Below, piece by piece: positions 52,439 through 63,000 of a DNA stretch of 64,000 nucleotides. The stretch is from Fimenecus sp045545735 (GTDB lineage: Bacteria; Bacillota; Clostridia; Oscillospirales; Acutalibacteraceae): NCBI GenBank assembly GCA_045545735.1, contig JAZQBM010000008.1, forward strand, positions 204,052 to 268,051, read 5' to 3'. Both the position numbers and the translations under genes were made by a program. The stretch's first letter is position 1. Each line of letters opens with the position of its first letter. The notes below the pieces were generated by a model. That model searched no databases, was not told the origin of the DNA, and saw only the letters and a program-made list of their open reading frames with translations.

Positions 52439-52455
52439 AGGAGTTGATTATATAA

Positions 52456-52830
52456 ATGGAAGTAAAGATTAACCGTGAAATACGAGATTACAGTGAAGCG
52501 GTATATTTCGGTCTTAATCTCCGTCAGTTCGTATTCTCGGTTTTAGCCTGCGGTATTGCAGTAGGATTGTACTTTCTTCTTAAACCGTTCTTCGGTATTG
52601 AAACACTCAGTTGGGTGTGTATTGTAGGTGCAGCTCCTTTTGCAACCCTCGGCTTTTTTAAGTACCACGGAATGACGGCAGAAAAGGTTTTAATCACTTA
52701 TCTTAAGAGTGAAATCCTTATGCCAAAGGAATTGAAATTTATTTCAAAAAACTATTATGACGAAATTGAAAGGAATGGTGACGATGTTCGACCTCATAGG
52801 AACAATAAAAAAGAAAACAGGACTCGATGA
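52456..52830 (+). CDS. prgI: PrgI-family T4SS membrane protein
   Basis: 124 residues beginning MEVKINREIRDYSEAVYFGL, with two membrane helices (FVFSVLACGIAVGLYFLL and VCIVGAAPFATLGFF) and the PrgI-like cytoplasmic end. It is VirB3-equivalent and normally partners VirB4. The 3' end overlaps virB4 by 47 bases, supporting coupled translation. Confidence 0.92.
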   Translation: MEVKINREIRDYSEAVYFGLNLRQFVFSVLACGIAVGLYFLLKPFFGIETLSWVCIVGAAPFATLGFFKYHGMTAEKVLITYLKSEILMPKELKFISKNYYDEIERNGDDVRPHRNNKKENRTR

Positions 52831-55129
52831 CTTATTTGGGGATGGAATGTCTGTCCCCAAGTCTGTTCAGGATGTAATTAAAATTGATGCCGTCTATTCA
52901 GACGGTATCTTTTTAACAGGTAAAGACAGATACTCAAAAACATTTAAGTTTACCGATATAAATTATGCGGTGTCAAGTAAGGAAGATAAAGAAGCAAACT
53001 TCCTTCGTTACAGTGAGATTTTGAACTCACTTGAAAACGGTATTTCAAGTCAGATTACAATCATAAACAGAAAACTCAAGAACAGCGAACTTAAAGAAAT
53101 CGCACTTCTTGAAAAGGCAAATGATGATAAGGACAAATACCGTAAAGAAATCAATGATATGCTCACAATGATAGCAAACGGAGCAAATGCTATTGTTCAG
53201 GATAAATATGTAACACTTACAATTCAGAAAAAGACGGTGGAAGAAGCACGAAGCCATTTTAATCGTGTGGGTGCAGATTTGATTGCTCACTTTGCAAGGC
53301 TCGGTTCAAAGTGTACCGACCTTGATTTAACTGAAAGACTTCGCATTATTCACGATTTCTGCAGACCTAAAGAATCAGCAGACTATCACTTTGATTTGAG
53401 AGATACAATGCAGAAGGGACAGAGTTTCAAAGACTATATCACACCTGACGGTTTTGAGTTTAAGTCAGATTACTTCAAAATCGGTGATAGATTTGGTAGA
53501 GTTCTCTTCATCCGTGATTATCCCTCATATATCAAAGATAGTGTTGTATGGGAACTCACAGATACAAACAGAAATATGGTGTTTAACTTCGATATTATCC
53601 CGGTATCAACAGAAGAAGCACAGAAGTTTGGTGAAAAGCAGGCACTTGGTATTGAAACAAACATTGCAAACTATCAGAGAAAACAGAACGCCAATAACAA
53701 TTATACTTCTGTAATTCCTTATGATATGGAACAGCAGAGAAAGGAAATCAGAGAATTCCTTGATGACCTTACAACCCGTGACCAAAAGATGTTTAAGGTT
53801 GTTATCACAGTTATGCACACAGCCGATACACTTGAAGAACTTAACAGCGATACAGAAGCAATTCAGGCAACAGGCAGAAAGCACATGTGTCAGCTTGGCG
53901 TTCTTAAATATCAGCAGTTAGATGGCTTTAATGCCACATTACCGATAGGAATAAATAAAATCGAAGCAAGGCGTACTCTCACAACAGAAAGCCTTGCTGT
54001 TTTTATGCCCTTTAAGGTTCAGGAGATTCAGCACGATGGCGGTGTATTCCAAGGTGTTAATGTTATCTCTAAAAATATGATTATTGTAAATCGTAAGTTC
54101 CTTCTTAATGGTAACTGTTTCATTCTTGGCGTTTCGGGTTCAGGTAAATCCTTTACTGCAAAAGAAGAATTAGTACAGTTGTTACTTTCAACTGATGCTG
54201 ACATTATGATTATTGACCCTGAAAGAGAATATTCTGCTCTTGTTGAAGCAATGGGCGGTCAGGTTATCGAACTTTCTGCGAAGAGTAAAAACCATATCAA
54301 CTGTCTTGATATAAACAAGGAGTATGCTGACGGTGCAAGTCCTATTGCATTTAAGGCTGAATTTGTCCTTTCTCTCTTTGAGCAGGTTATGGGCAAAGAC
54401 GGTATTGATGCAATTCAGAAATCTATTGTTGACCGTTGCCTTACCAATGTTTACAAGAACTATATCAAACGAGGTTATACAGGCAAAGTTCCCACACTTG
54501 TTGACCTTTGCAACGATTTAAGAAAGCAGCCTGAACCCGAAGCTACGGAACTTGCAACAGCTATGGAACTTTTTGCTTCAGGTTCACAGAGTACCTTTGC
54601 ACAGAAAACTAATGTAAACATTGAAAACAGACTTATCTGTTATGACATTCTTGAACTTGGTAGTCAGTTAATGCCTATCGGTATGCTTGTAGTTCTTGAC
54701 AGCATCTTAAATCGTATCACAAAGAACAGAGCTGAGGGCAGAGAAACATATATCTTCATTGATGAGATATATCTTCTTTTCCAACACGAATACTCTGCGA
54801 ACTTCCTTTTCACTCTTTGGAAACGAGTTCGTAAGTACGGTGCATATTGCACCGGTATCACACAGAATGTTGATGACCTTTTACAGAGCCACACAGCACG
54901 AACAATGCTTGCCAACTCAGAGTTCATTATAATGCTCAATCAGGGTTCAACGGACAGAGAGGAACTTGCAAATCTTTTACAGATTAGTGAAACGCAGATG
55001 ACGCACATTACAAATGTTGAAGTCGGTCACGGTCTTGTTAAGGTTGGTTCATCCTTTGTGCCGTTTGAAAGAAAGTTCCCGAAGAATACGGAACTGTATA
55101 AACTTATGTCCACAAAGATGGGCGAATAA
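52784..55129 (+). CDS. virB4: VirB4/TraE-type conjugation ATPase
   Basis: 781 residues; the ATG at 52784 has AAAGGAATGG upstream. The C-terminal ATPase half has Walker A LGVSGSGKSFTAKE (K455), Walker B TYIFIDEIYLLF, and the GITQNVDDLL motif. VirB4 powers channel assembly and substrate transfer. Full length, with no frameshift seen. It follows prgI as in other Gram-positive T4SSs. Confidence 0.95.
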   Translation: MFDLIGTIKKKTGLDDLFGDGMSVPKSVQDVIKIDAVYSDGIFLTGKDRYSKTFKFTDINYAVSSKEDKEANFLRYSEILNSLENGISSQITIINRKLKNSELKEIALLEKANDDKDKYRKEINDMLTMIANGANAIVQDKYVTLTIQKKTVEEARSHFNRVGADLIAHFARLGSKCTDLDLTERLRIIHDFCRPKESADYHFDLRDTMQKGQSFKDYITPDGFEFKSDYFKIGDRFGRVLFIRDYPSYIKDSVVWELTDTNRNMVFNFDIIPVSTEEAQKFGEKQALGIETNIANYQRKQNANNNYTSVIPYDMEQQRKEIREFLDDLTTRDQKMFKVVITVMHTADTLEELNSDTEAIQATGRKHMCQLGVLKYQQLDGFNATLPIGINKIEARRTLTTESLAVFMPFKVQEIQHDGGVFQGVNVISKNMIIVNRKFLLNGNCFILGVSGSGKSFTAKEELVQLLLSTDADIMIIDPEREYSALVEAMGGQVIELSAKSKNHINCLDINKEYADGASPIAFKAEFVLSLFEQVMGKDGIDAIQKSIVDRCLTNVYKNYIKRGYTGKVPTLVDLCNDLRKQPEPEATELATAMELFASGSQSTFAQKTNVNIENRLICYDILELGSQLMPIGMLVVLDSILNRITKNRAEGRETYIFIDEIYLLFQHEYSANFLFTLWKRVRKYGAYCTGITQNVDDLLQSHTARTMLANSEFIIMLNQGSTDREELANLLQISETQMTHITNVEVGHGLVKVGSSFVPFERKFPKNTELYKLMSTKMGE

Positions 55130-55149
55130 AAAGAAAGAGGTATTAACTT

Positions 55150-55935
55150 ATGTACGAAATAAAGAATTTTCAGAATAATGACGATGTAAGGGTTCTTGAT
55201 GAAAAAGGACCCTTTACAATTATCGAATACAAGAAAGATTTGAGTGTTACACCTTCAACGGCAATGCTCGCTTTTTATTGTAACGAGATGAATGTGAAAA
55301 AGAGACAGCTTATCTGCGACCTTAAAAATTCAGATATTACGCTTCAGGCAGGAGCTATGCAGTGGTCTGTCGGTAATGTAAACGCAACCACAGGTATTAA
55401 GGGTGTCGGAGATCTTTTCGGAAAAGCACTCCGTGGAAAGGTTACGGGAGAAAGTGCAATCAAGCCTGAATACACAGGTAACGGTACACTTGTTCTTGAA
55501 CCTACCTATAAGCATATTATTCTTATGAACACAGCCGATTGGAACGGCGCTGTTGTTCTTGATGACGGACTTTTCCTTGCTTGTGATTCAGCACTTGAAC
55601 AGAAAGCAGTAATGCGTACAAATATTTCATCTGCGGCTCTCGGTGGTGAGGGACTTTTTAATCTCGGACTCACAGGTAACGGCATATTTGCCATTGAATC
55701 AAGATGTCCAAAAGAGGAACTTATTGAAATTGAGCTCAACAACGATGTTCTCAAGGTTGACGGTAATCTTGCGATTGCTTGGAGTAAATCACTTGATTTC
55801 ACCGTTGAGCGTTCAGGCAAAACTCTTGTTGGTTCTGCTGCATCCGGTGAAGGTCTTGTAAATGTTTACAGAGGAACAGGCAGAGTTCTTCTTGCTCCCG
55901 TTGATAAGGCTATGCATTTTAACACAATTAACTAA
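55150..55935 (+). CDS. AIM24-family protein in the transfer operon
   Basis: 261 residues of repeated beta structure, with the AIM24/TIGR00266 pattern: LQAGAMQWSVGNVNA, GKALRGKVTGESAIKPEY, GDG-like turns and SAALGGEGLFNLGLTGNGIF near the end. AIM24 proteins (yeast mitochondrial Aim24; bacterial homologues) have no agreed biochemical role. Its place between virB4 and the cell-wall peptidase gene, 20 bases after virB4, is not part of the standard Gram-positive T4SS set. It may act in channel assembly or membrane organisation (inference). Confidence 0.85.
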   Translation: MYEIKNFQNNDDVRVLDEKGPFTIIEYKKDLSVTPSTAMLAFYCNEMNVKKRQLICDLKNSDITLQAGAMQWSVGNVNATTGIKGVGDLFGKALRGKVTGESAIKPEYTGNGTLVLEPTYKHIILMNTADWNGAVVLDDGLFLACDSALEQKAVMRTNISSAALGGEGLFNLGLTGNGIFAIESRCPKEELIEIELNNDVLKVDGNLAIAWSKSLDFTVERSGKTLVGSAASGEGLVNVYRGTGRVLLAPVDKAMHFNTIN

Positions 55936-55969
55936 TACAAAAATATATAAAAAAATATAGGAGGTGCAA

Positions 55970-58060
55970 ATGGGTAAAGGTATTAAGACTCGTGAAGTAG
56001 TTAAAGAAATTAAGGTTCACGATACTGCTGTAAATGTCGGTGACAGAATGAAGAATATCGGTGTTAAAACCAAAGACACCGTTAATGAAAATATCAATCA
56101 GGCGGATAATGTATCACCTGAACAGTATGCAACTGACAAGGTATCAGAATCTATGCGAACAGGTAGTGAAACTGTTGCTGTTGGCACAGAAAAGGCAGTT
56201 CGTAAAGGTGTAAGTAAAGCAAAAGAAAAAATCCAAGAAAAGAAAGCTGAGAAAATAGCACAGGAAGAAGCGGAAAACGAAGCAGAAATGCAGTCTGAAA
56301 ATACTTCGGAAGAAACAATAACTGAAGAAAAAGCAGACAACGAAACTCCAAAAGAAGATAGCAAATCCTCTGCTTCTAAAGAAAAGTCAACAGAACCTAA
56401 AGGTGATGAAGGTGGTTCTAATAATTCCGGTAATTCAACTTCATCAAAAGAGAAAACTGTAAAAACCAAGTCTTCGGAAAATGCTGAAAAAACATCTGAA
56501 CCTGTAAAAACACAGAACGGTAAAAAGACTACTCAGACGAGAACTGATAAAGGCGATGCTAAAGCTATTAAAGAAAAGCAAGATAAACCTGCTGTTAAAG
56601 AAAAAACTCAGGCACCGCCTAAAGTAAAAGAACAGACAGAAACAAATATAGACGAGATTAAAAAACCTCGCCAAAGAAAGCAATCGTCACCTAAAACAAA
56701 AGGTAAAGCCGATATAAAAAAGTTTGGTGCTGAAAAGCAAACTGTAAAAACAGTTAATAAAGATGCTCATAAAATAAAGCAGTCAAAGAGAAGTCTTGAT
56801 AATACTGCAAAAACTATCAAAAAGGCTGATAAGACGGCAAAGGCAGCAAAGAAAACTGTAAAAACAACTGCATCAACAACAAAGAAAACTGCTGAAGTTG
56901 CAAAGAGAACAAAGCAAACAGCACAGGCAACTGCAAGAGTAACTATTAAAACAGTTAAGGTTGCAGCAAAGGTTGTTGTTGAAGCGGGAAAGGCTGTTGT
57001 TGCAGGTGTAAAAAGTATTGGAGCTATTATTGCCGGAGGTGGTGTACCTGCTGTGGTTGTAATAATCATTATTTGTTTAATCGGTGCTATTGGCGGTACT
57101 TGTTTCGGTATCTTCCTTGCAAACGATGAAACAACAGGTACAAATAAAACAATGTCGCAGGCTATATCTGAACTCACATCTGAACACTATGCAAATCTCA
57201 CTGCTATGAAAGCATCTTACACTTATGATTTACTTGAAGTGAAAGGAAATACTTCGATAAATTGGAAAGACGTTCTTGCGGTATATGCAGTAAAAACAAC
57301 CTCAGGTGATAATCCACTTGAGGTTGTAACTCTTGATGACACTAAAATTGATTTGCTTCGGGGCATTATGAAAGATATGAACACAATGACCGGCATAGTT
57401 ACACCTAAGGTTGTTGCAGAAACTACCGTTACAACAGACGAGAACGGCAATTCTATCAAAACAACAACTTATGTAACAAAGAAAGTTCTTACAGTGTCAA
57501 TTCTTCAGTTAAGTGTAGATGAAATATCAGAATTATATAACTTTGATGATGAACAAAAAGCATTGTTAGAAGAATTGATGAGTGATGAATATTCTGACTT
57601 GTGGGGAGAACTTCTCGGAGCGAGTGGACAGATTATTCAAAGTGGCAGTTCTTTTGTCGGCACAGGTATGTTTGCTTGGCCGTTTGAACACGACCAATAT
57701 ATATCTTCTCCGTTTGGCACTCGTGTTGACCCGATTTCGGGTGAGATAAAAACTCACGGTGGCACAGATATTGCAGCTCCTCTAGGTACACCTATTCTTG
57801 CTGCGGCTGATGGGGTTGTTGTAACTGCAACTTGGCATAACTCTTACGGATATTATGTAAAGATTAAACACGATGACACTTACTCTACTCTTTATGCTCA
57901 TTGTTCTGCTCTTCATGTGTCTGTCGGACAGACAGTAAAGCAAGGACAGGTAATTGCAGATTGTGGTTCAACCGGATATTCAACGGGACCTCATTGTCAT
58001 TTTGAGGTTATTCAAAATGGCGTAAGAGTGGATGCTCTAATGTTTTATAATTCAAACTAA
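55970..58060 (+). CDS. T4SS-associated M23 peptidoglycan endopeptidase
   Basis: 696 residues; ATG 55970 has AGGAGG upstream. A Lys/Glu/Ala-rich, low-complexity cytoplasmic region of about 350 residues is followed by a membrane helix (VPAVVVIIIICLIGAIGGTC), an extracellular linker and a C-terminal M23 (LytM) domain. Zinc ligands are H596 and D600 (THGGTDIA) and H675-C-H677 (GPHCHFE). It would open the wall for the transfer channel. The usual NlpC/P60 or lysozyme partner domain is absent. Last gene of the T4SS operon. Confidence 0.92.
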   Translation: MGKGIKTREVVKEIKVHDTAVNVGDRMKNIGVKTKDTVNENINQADNVSPEQYATDKVSESMRTGSETVAVGTEKAVRKGVSKAKEKIQEKKAEKIAQEEAENEAEMQSENTSEETITEEKADNETPKEDSKSSASKEKSTEPKGDEGGSNNSGNSTSSKEKTVKTKSSENAEKTSEPVKTQNGKKTTQTRTDKGDAKAIKEKQDKPAVKEKTQAPPKVKEQTETNIDEIKKPRQRKQSSPKTKGKADIKKFGAEKQTVKTVNKDAHKIKQSKRSLDNTAKTIKKADKTAKAAKKTVKTTASTTKKTAEVAKRTKQTAQATARVTIKTVKVAAKVVVEAGKAVVAGVKSIGAIIAGGGVPAVVVIIIICLIGAIGGTCFGIFLANDETTGTNKTMSQAISELTSEHYANLTAMKASYTYDLLEVKGNTSINWKDVLAVYAVKTTSGDNPLEVVTLDDTKIDLLRGIMKDMNTMTGIVTPKVVAETTVTTDENGNSIKTTTYVTKKVLTVSILQLSVDEISELYNFDDEQKALLEELMSDEYSDLWGELLGASGQIIQSGSSFVGTGMFAWPFEHDQYISSPFGTRVDPISGEIKTHGGTDIAAPLGTPILAAADGVVVTATWHNSYGYYVKIKHDDTYSTLYAHCSALHVSVGQTVKQGQVIADCGSTGYSTGPHCHFEVIQNGVRVDALMFYNSN

Positions 58061-58064
58061 AGAA

Positions 58065-58098
58065 ATAATTCCTGTCACTTAATTGTGGCAGGAATTAT
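58065..58098. terminator. Hairpin terminator after the T4SS operon
   Basis: 14-bp stem ATAATTCCTGTCAC / GTGGCAGGAATTAT (one G-T) with a 6-base loop, between converging genes. The T run is weak. Confidence 0.7.
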
Positions 58099-58124
58099 AA
58101 TCATATACATAATTTCAAATGTCA

Positions 58125-58739
58125 TTATGATTTAGTAATGTATTCAATCTTAATTTCATCGTTGTAGTCGTTGTAGTACGATTCTATGTAATTCATATAC
58201 ATCCACCAATTTTTATTGTCAGTTTCTAAATCATAATTCCTATAGTCCCACGGCTCTAACATTTCAATCGTTGTAAAATACTTCATTTTTGATTGTCCTT
58301 TTTCATCAAGGACTTCAATAAGTTTCTTGTAACATTCAGGTGCGATGCCGGGGAGAATACATTTTCCTTTTCCGGCGATTATTTTCGGATATTCTTCTTC
58401 ATTATCGTAAAAAACATTTTTAACTTGCTCAAGTTGAACATCAAAAATATATTTATATCCTCGTTCAAAAACTAAATAAAACTTTTGCCCTTTTGTTTCG
58501 CTAAAACAATCAACAGTATCTTTGCTTACATCATTTAAGATCAGGTTATCATAAATATACATAGTTGGTTGCTTGGCTTCACCGACAAAAAGACGGTCAT
58601 TTGCTAAGGCTTCAAAAGATGCTAAAATTATATAGCAGAAGTCTTTTATCGGAAGTTTACTTTGAACACATATCTCTCTGTAAAACATATCTTCATAGTT
58701 TCTCAGTGTAACAGTGTATTTGAATATCTTATCTCTCAT
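58125..58739 (-). CDS. Divergent PRiA4b ORF3-like protein
   Basis: 204 residues. The strand plan KYTVTLRNYEDMFYREICVQ, then a helix (IKDFCYIILASFEAL), HL-equivalent VGEAKQPTMYIYDN, FYLVFERGYKYIFDVQLEQV and YPKIIAGKGKCILPG follows the pRiA4b ORF-3-like family of mobile-element proteins, although the usual WRR and DFGD motifs are degenerate. Function unknown. It converges on the T4SS operon and may be the last ICE gene in the window or a neighbouring island gene. Confidence 0.6.
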   Translation of the reverse strand: MRDKIFKYTVTLRNYEDMFYREICVQSKLPIKDFCYIILASFEALANDRLFVGEAKQPTMYIYDNLILNDVSKDTVDCFSETKGQKFYLVFERGYKYIFDVQLEQVKNVFYDNEEEYPKIIAGKGKCILPGIAPECYKKLIEVLDEKGQSKMKYFTTIEMLEPWDYRNYDLETDNKNWWMYMNYIESYYNDYNDEIKIEYITKS

Positions 58740-59300
58740 TTTAAATTCCTCTCTTTATTAAAGTTTTTATATGAAAGTAGAATATAATATTTTTTATATC
58801 TAAATCAAGGTTTTTGCAAAAACGCTGCAATTTTCGACAAAAACGTTGATATCCTTGAAGAATAAGTAACGGAAACGCTGTCAAAGCTGTTAAAATTAGT
58901 TTTTATCTGTTAATTTTCCTCGGATAATACATCAGTTCGTTTCAAAAAAATCTATCGAATAAAAAGTAAAATTCAAAAAAATCATACAATATATTGTGGT
59001 TAGCTGCAGCGAAATTTGGTTTATATAGTATGATTTTTTTCTTTGTCTGAGAAGAATTTTTAAGTAAGAGATTTTGCCTGTGCGAAACAGATATACAGTG
59101 TTAATATTATGCTGAAGTCGTATTTGTCACCGTTTTTATTTTCTATGAGCACCCTTGTCATTAAATCCGACTTCACCTCTCAAAGCTGTTTCTACCCATA
59201 ATGATAAAATGTGATTTTCATAATTTTAATTTCAATCGGGAAGTAAAATCCTCAGCGGTTGGAATTTATTAAAAATATTGTTCGTTTTTTTCGTATTTTA
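58740..59300. other. Non-coding gap with a long hairpin
   Basis: No frame with a ribosome site was found. AAAAAATCATAC (58976-58987) is complementary to GTATGATTTTTT (59028-59039) across about 40 bases, with inner ATATA/TATAT pairing. The T run at its end makes it terminator-like on the plus strand. The element boundary may lie in this gap, but no att repeat is seen. Confidence 0.45.
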
Positions 59301-59329
59301 TTGACAAAGCACCCTTTGATAAATATAAT
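59301..59329 (+). promoter_or_regulatory. Consensus promoter of the TetR-surface protein unit
   Basis: TTGACA (59301-59306) and TATAAT (59324-59329), 17-base spacer. The palindrome ACCCGGGT (59343-59350) lies just after the expected start point and could be an autoregulatory TetR operator. Confidence 0.8.
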
Positions 59330-59387
59330 AAAGATAAACTGTACCCGGGTTTACTTTGTGCTAAACCCTTTTGAAAGGAGCGATGAT

Positions 59388-60092
59388 TTGTCGAACTTTA
59401 GAAGCGAAGCTGAAAGCAAAGAATTACACAGAAAAATCCTCACAGCTGCAACAGCTTTGTTCATTCAGAAAGGCTATGAGCGAACAAAAATAACCGACAT
59501 TGCAAAGCTGTCCGGTGTGCCTAAATCAAAGATACTTTATGAAATGAACAGCAAAGAGGAAATTTTAGGATTGCTTGTCACAAAATTCCTCGACGGTGTT
59601 ACGTCGGCATCAGATGCAGTCTCAAAAAAGCTCACCTACGACCAAGTGCTTATCTTCATAGCTAATGAGGTGTTACAGCTTTATATGGCGGAAATGAATG
59701 AGGATATGCGTAACCTTTACCTTTCAGGCTATTCAATGCCGAAGACAAGTGAAGAGGTTCTTAAACGAAGAACCGATATGATGTATGATTCCTTCAGTGA
59801 AACATTTAAAAATTTTACGTGGAATGACTTCTACGAAACTGAAATCGCTTCAATGGGCATTATGAGAGCATATATGACAGTACCCTGCGGTATATATTTT
59901 ACTATTGAAGCCAAAGCAAAACGACTCGTAACAATGCTTCTACGTATTTATAAGGCAGAAGATGAAAAAATCACCGAGGCAATCAGCTTTATCGAAAAAA
60001 TTGATTTTGCAACCGTTGCAAAAGAGGCGGTGCAAAGTGTTTTCGATGAACTTCAGATACACACCCAAAACTCTTTCCCGAAAGGAGAATAA
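59388..60092 (+). CDS. TetR-family transcriptional regulator
   Basis: 234 residues from a TTG at 59388; AGGAG lies 7 bases upstream, and the open frame further upstream overlaps the promoter and cannot be coding. The N-terminal helix-turn-helix reads ILTAATALFIQKGYERTKIT and DIAKLSGVPKSKILYEMNSK. The C-terminal ligand domain is all-helical with no recognised signature. It ends 3 bases before the giant surface protein gene, which it probably controls together with itself. Confidence 0.88.
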   Translation: MSNFRSEAESKELHRKILTAATALFIQKGYERTKITDIAKLSGVPKSKILYEMNSKEEILGLLVTKFLDGVTSASDAVSKKLTYDQVLIFIANEVLQLYMAEMNEDMRNLYLSGYSMPKTSEEVLKRRTDMMYDSFSETFKNFTWNDFYETEIASMGIMRAYMTVPCGIYFTIEAKAKRLVTMLLRIYKAEDEKITEAISFIEKIDFATVAKEAVQSVFDELQIHTQNSFPKGE

Positions 60093-60095
60093 ACA

Positions 60096-63000
60096 ATGAA
60101 AAAATTCTTATCAATCATGCTCTCAATCTTAATGGTTGTGACAATGCTTCCCATGTCGGTACTGCCGGCTTTTGCGGCAACAGAGGCGGCTGAAGTGACA
60201 GATGATGCGTTCATTATCTATTCATCCGGTGTTACACAATATGTAAAGCATAATAATTATCTTTACAAGGTAGCTTATACCAACCTGAAAATAGAAAGTG
60301 TCGATATTGACATTTCTTCTTATGAAGATCTGAGGATATACGGAACTACGAATCGTTATTGTGCCTTGCTCCTTGCTTATCAAGGAAGCAATGCGAAATC
60401 GAGTAATCTTCCCACCTCCCCGGGCAAGTCCGTCAGTTTCTACACCGCTGATACGTATGCAAGCAATGAGAAGAAACCTGTCGTTACCGTTACCTGTATG
60501 GCAGTTAGTGAGCCTGTCTGGAGTTGGAATGATGTTTCTTCCGCTACTGCCGTATTTACTTCCACAGATGGTGGCGCAACAATGACTGTGGACGCCGCAA
60601 TTGAAATTTCTGAAAAAACTGCTGAAAACTGTCTTGAAACAGATACCACTGCATATACTGCTACTGCCACAGCCAACGGTAAAGAATATACGAATGTAAA
60701 AACAATATACGGTGAACAGGGTTCCCATAATATTGAGTATATTAAATCGGGAGATTATATGATCGGCAGTTGCACTAATGGATGTGGAATGAACTGCACC
60801 CACAACTGGACTGATAAGAATGACTACCTTTGTGATAACTGCGGTTTTGAATGTCATCACGAAAGCTACACAGACGGCTTCTGCACAGTCTGCGGCTTTG
60901 AATGTGCTCACGAAAACTTTACAAACGACAAGTGTGATGTTTGCGGAGAAGAAGGAATCGTTGTTACCATCACTATGACCGATAGCTACAGCGACGGTTG
61001 GAGAGGAAATGGGATTGTTGTTAAACAGCTTGTTGACGGAGCATATACAGAGGTTGCAACTGCAACCTTTGAAGACGGTGCAAGCGAAACCTTCACAGCA
61101 TTTCTCCGACAAGACGGTATTTATGCTTTCAGTTGGGTTTACGGAGAACATCCTGAAGATTGTGGCTTTACGCTTACGGTTGATGGTGAAACCGTCTATG
61201 AATGTGCAGACGTAGGAACACTTGCAGATAGCGAGATATTTTATATAATTTGCAAGCATACATCCTACACCGACGGAAAATGCGATGTTTGCGATTATGA
61301 GTGTCCCCACGAAAATCAGACAGGTTCAGTTTGTGAAATCTGCGGTGAACACATTTGTAGCTACGACAACGGCTTCTGTACTGAGTGCGATGCCTATCAG
61401 CCTGCTACGCTTGTCACCAATGAGAATTACGAATCTTTCTACCTGAAAGCCGACTATGTTGGCTACTATGCGATCTCCAATGCAGGTCAGCTCTTCTGGT
61501 ACGCAAACTACATAAATACTGTTGACAGAACAGCAAATGCAGTTCTCACAGCAGATATTGACCTTGAAAACAGACCTTGGACACCCATCGGCTCCACAGG
61601 TGAAAACAGCAACAATTTCCGCGGTATCTTTGACGGACAGAATTGCTTCATCAGGGGTCTTTATGTTGAAGGCGACAGAGCGGGACTTGGCTTCTTCGGT
61701 GAAGTCAGAACCGGTACAGTCAAGAACTTCACCATTTTCGGTGAGGTAGTTGTGAACACCGAGGTCGATTATGTCGGCGGTGTTATCGGCTCTATCTGCG
61801 GTGTCAACGGTGAAACTGACCTTGAAAGAAACGGCGCGATTATTCAGAATATCAATTCTTATGTAAATCTTACCGTAAAGGCACACGGCGTTGGTATGAT
61901 AGGCGGCTTTGTGGGTTATGCAAACCATCAGAGCCTTATTGAACATTGCGCTTGGTACGGCACCTTTGATGCAGGCGAGTATCGTGTGGACTCCGGCGCG
62001 GGCGGCTTTATCGGAAAGATTCAGGAGAATTCAAGTGAAGTTACTATCCGTAACTGCGCAGCCTACGGTACAATAAAGACAAATTACGCAGGTGACTATA
62101 ATGATACCGCAACCATTTATATGGGCGGATTCCTGAGCTTTTCCAACACGAACGCACAGACTGTGCTTGAAAACTGCCTGTTTGCAGGTAGGTTTGAGCG
62201 CGGTGAGAATCTGACCGAGCAGGCGTTTCTTGGCGCATTCGGCACCCTTCGCAGCGTTAAAGCAATCAAGAATTGCTATTACCTCGGTGATGACGGTCTT
62301 GAGGCTGTACACAGCGATTCACCTTTGAAACCCGGTAGTGATAACGTAGAGATCACAAGTGTAACCGGGGAAGATCTCAGGGGCGAAATGCGTGTAGTTT
62401 GGCACATGCTGGGTGAGTACTGGACGCAGGGCATCCATTATCCCATCTTAAAGGAGGGCCAGACGTGGCATGGTGATAGTGCAACCTACACCTACACCGA
62501 CAACGGCGACGGCACCCATAAGAAGACCTGCAACGAGTGTGGTTATGTGGAAGAGGTAAATGAAGAACATTATGTCGATCCCACCACCACCTACACCGAT
62601 AACGGCAACGGCACCCACAGCTTCAAATGCGCTAAGTGCGACGCTGATGTCACCGAAGCCCACGATATTACGGGTGACGGCGTCTGTGTCTGCGGCGCAG
62701 CTTGTGCGCACAGCAATTTCGACTCCACTACCGGCATCTGCGGTGATTGTCAAGCCTCGGTTGCCATTGCAAAGGTCGAGATCGGCGGCACCACCACCTA
62801 TTATCTGACGGCTGACGCATTGTGTGAGGCGGTAGAAAATAATACTGCTGACCAAGCCGTTACCCTGCTGGCGGATATTGAAATACTTGCATTACGTTTC
62901 TTTACTAAGGAGACAACGAATACCCTTAATCTGAACGGACACACTCTCACAGGTAGTAATTCTAATGCGGTGTTGATTGTTGCCAGTGGCTGTGAATTAA

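Noticed and set aside
59259..59387. Upstream extension of the TetR frame
   Set aside because: It includes the TTGACA/TATAAT promoter; the TTG at 59388 with AGGAG 7 bases upstream is the better start.
60222..61310. Long minus-strand open frame (362 codons)
   Set aside because: It lies fully inside the surface protein gene, has no ribosome site, and the Cys/Val/Ile-rich translation has no domain. The plus-strand frame has signal peptide, repeats and a good start.
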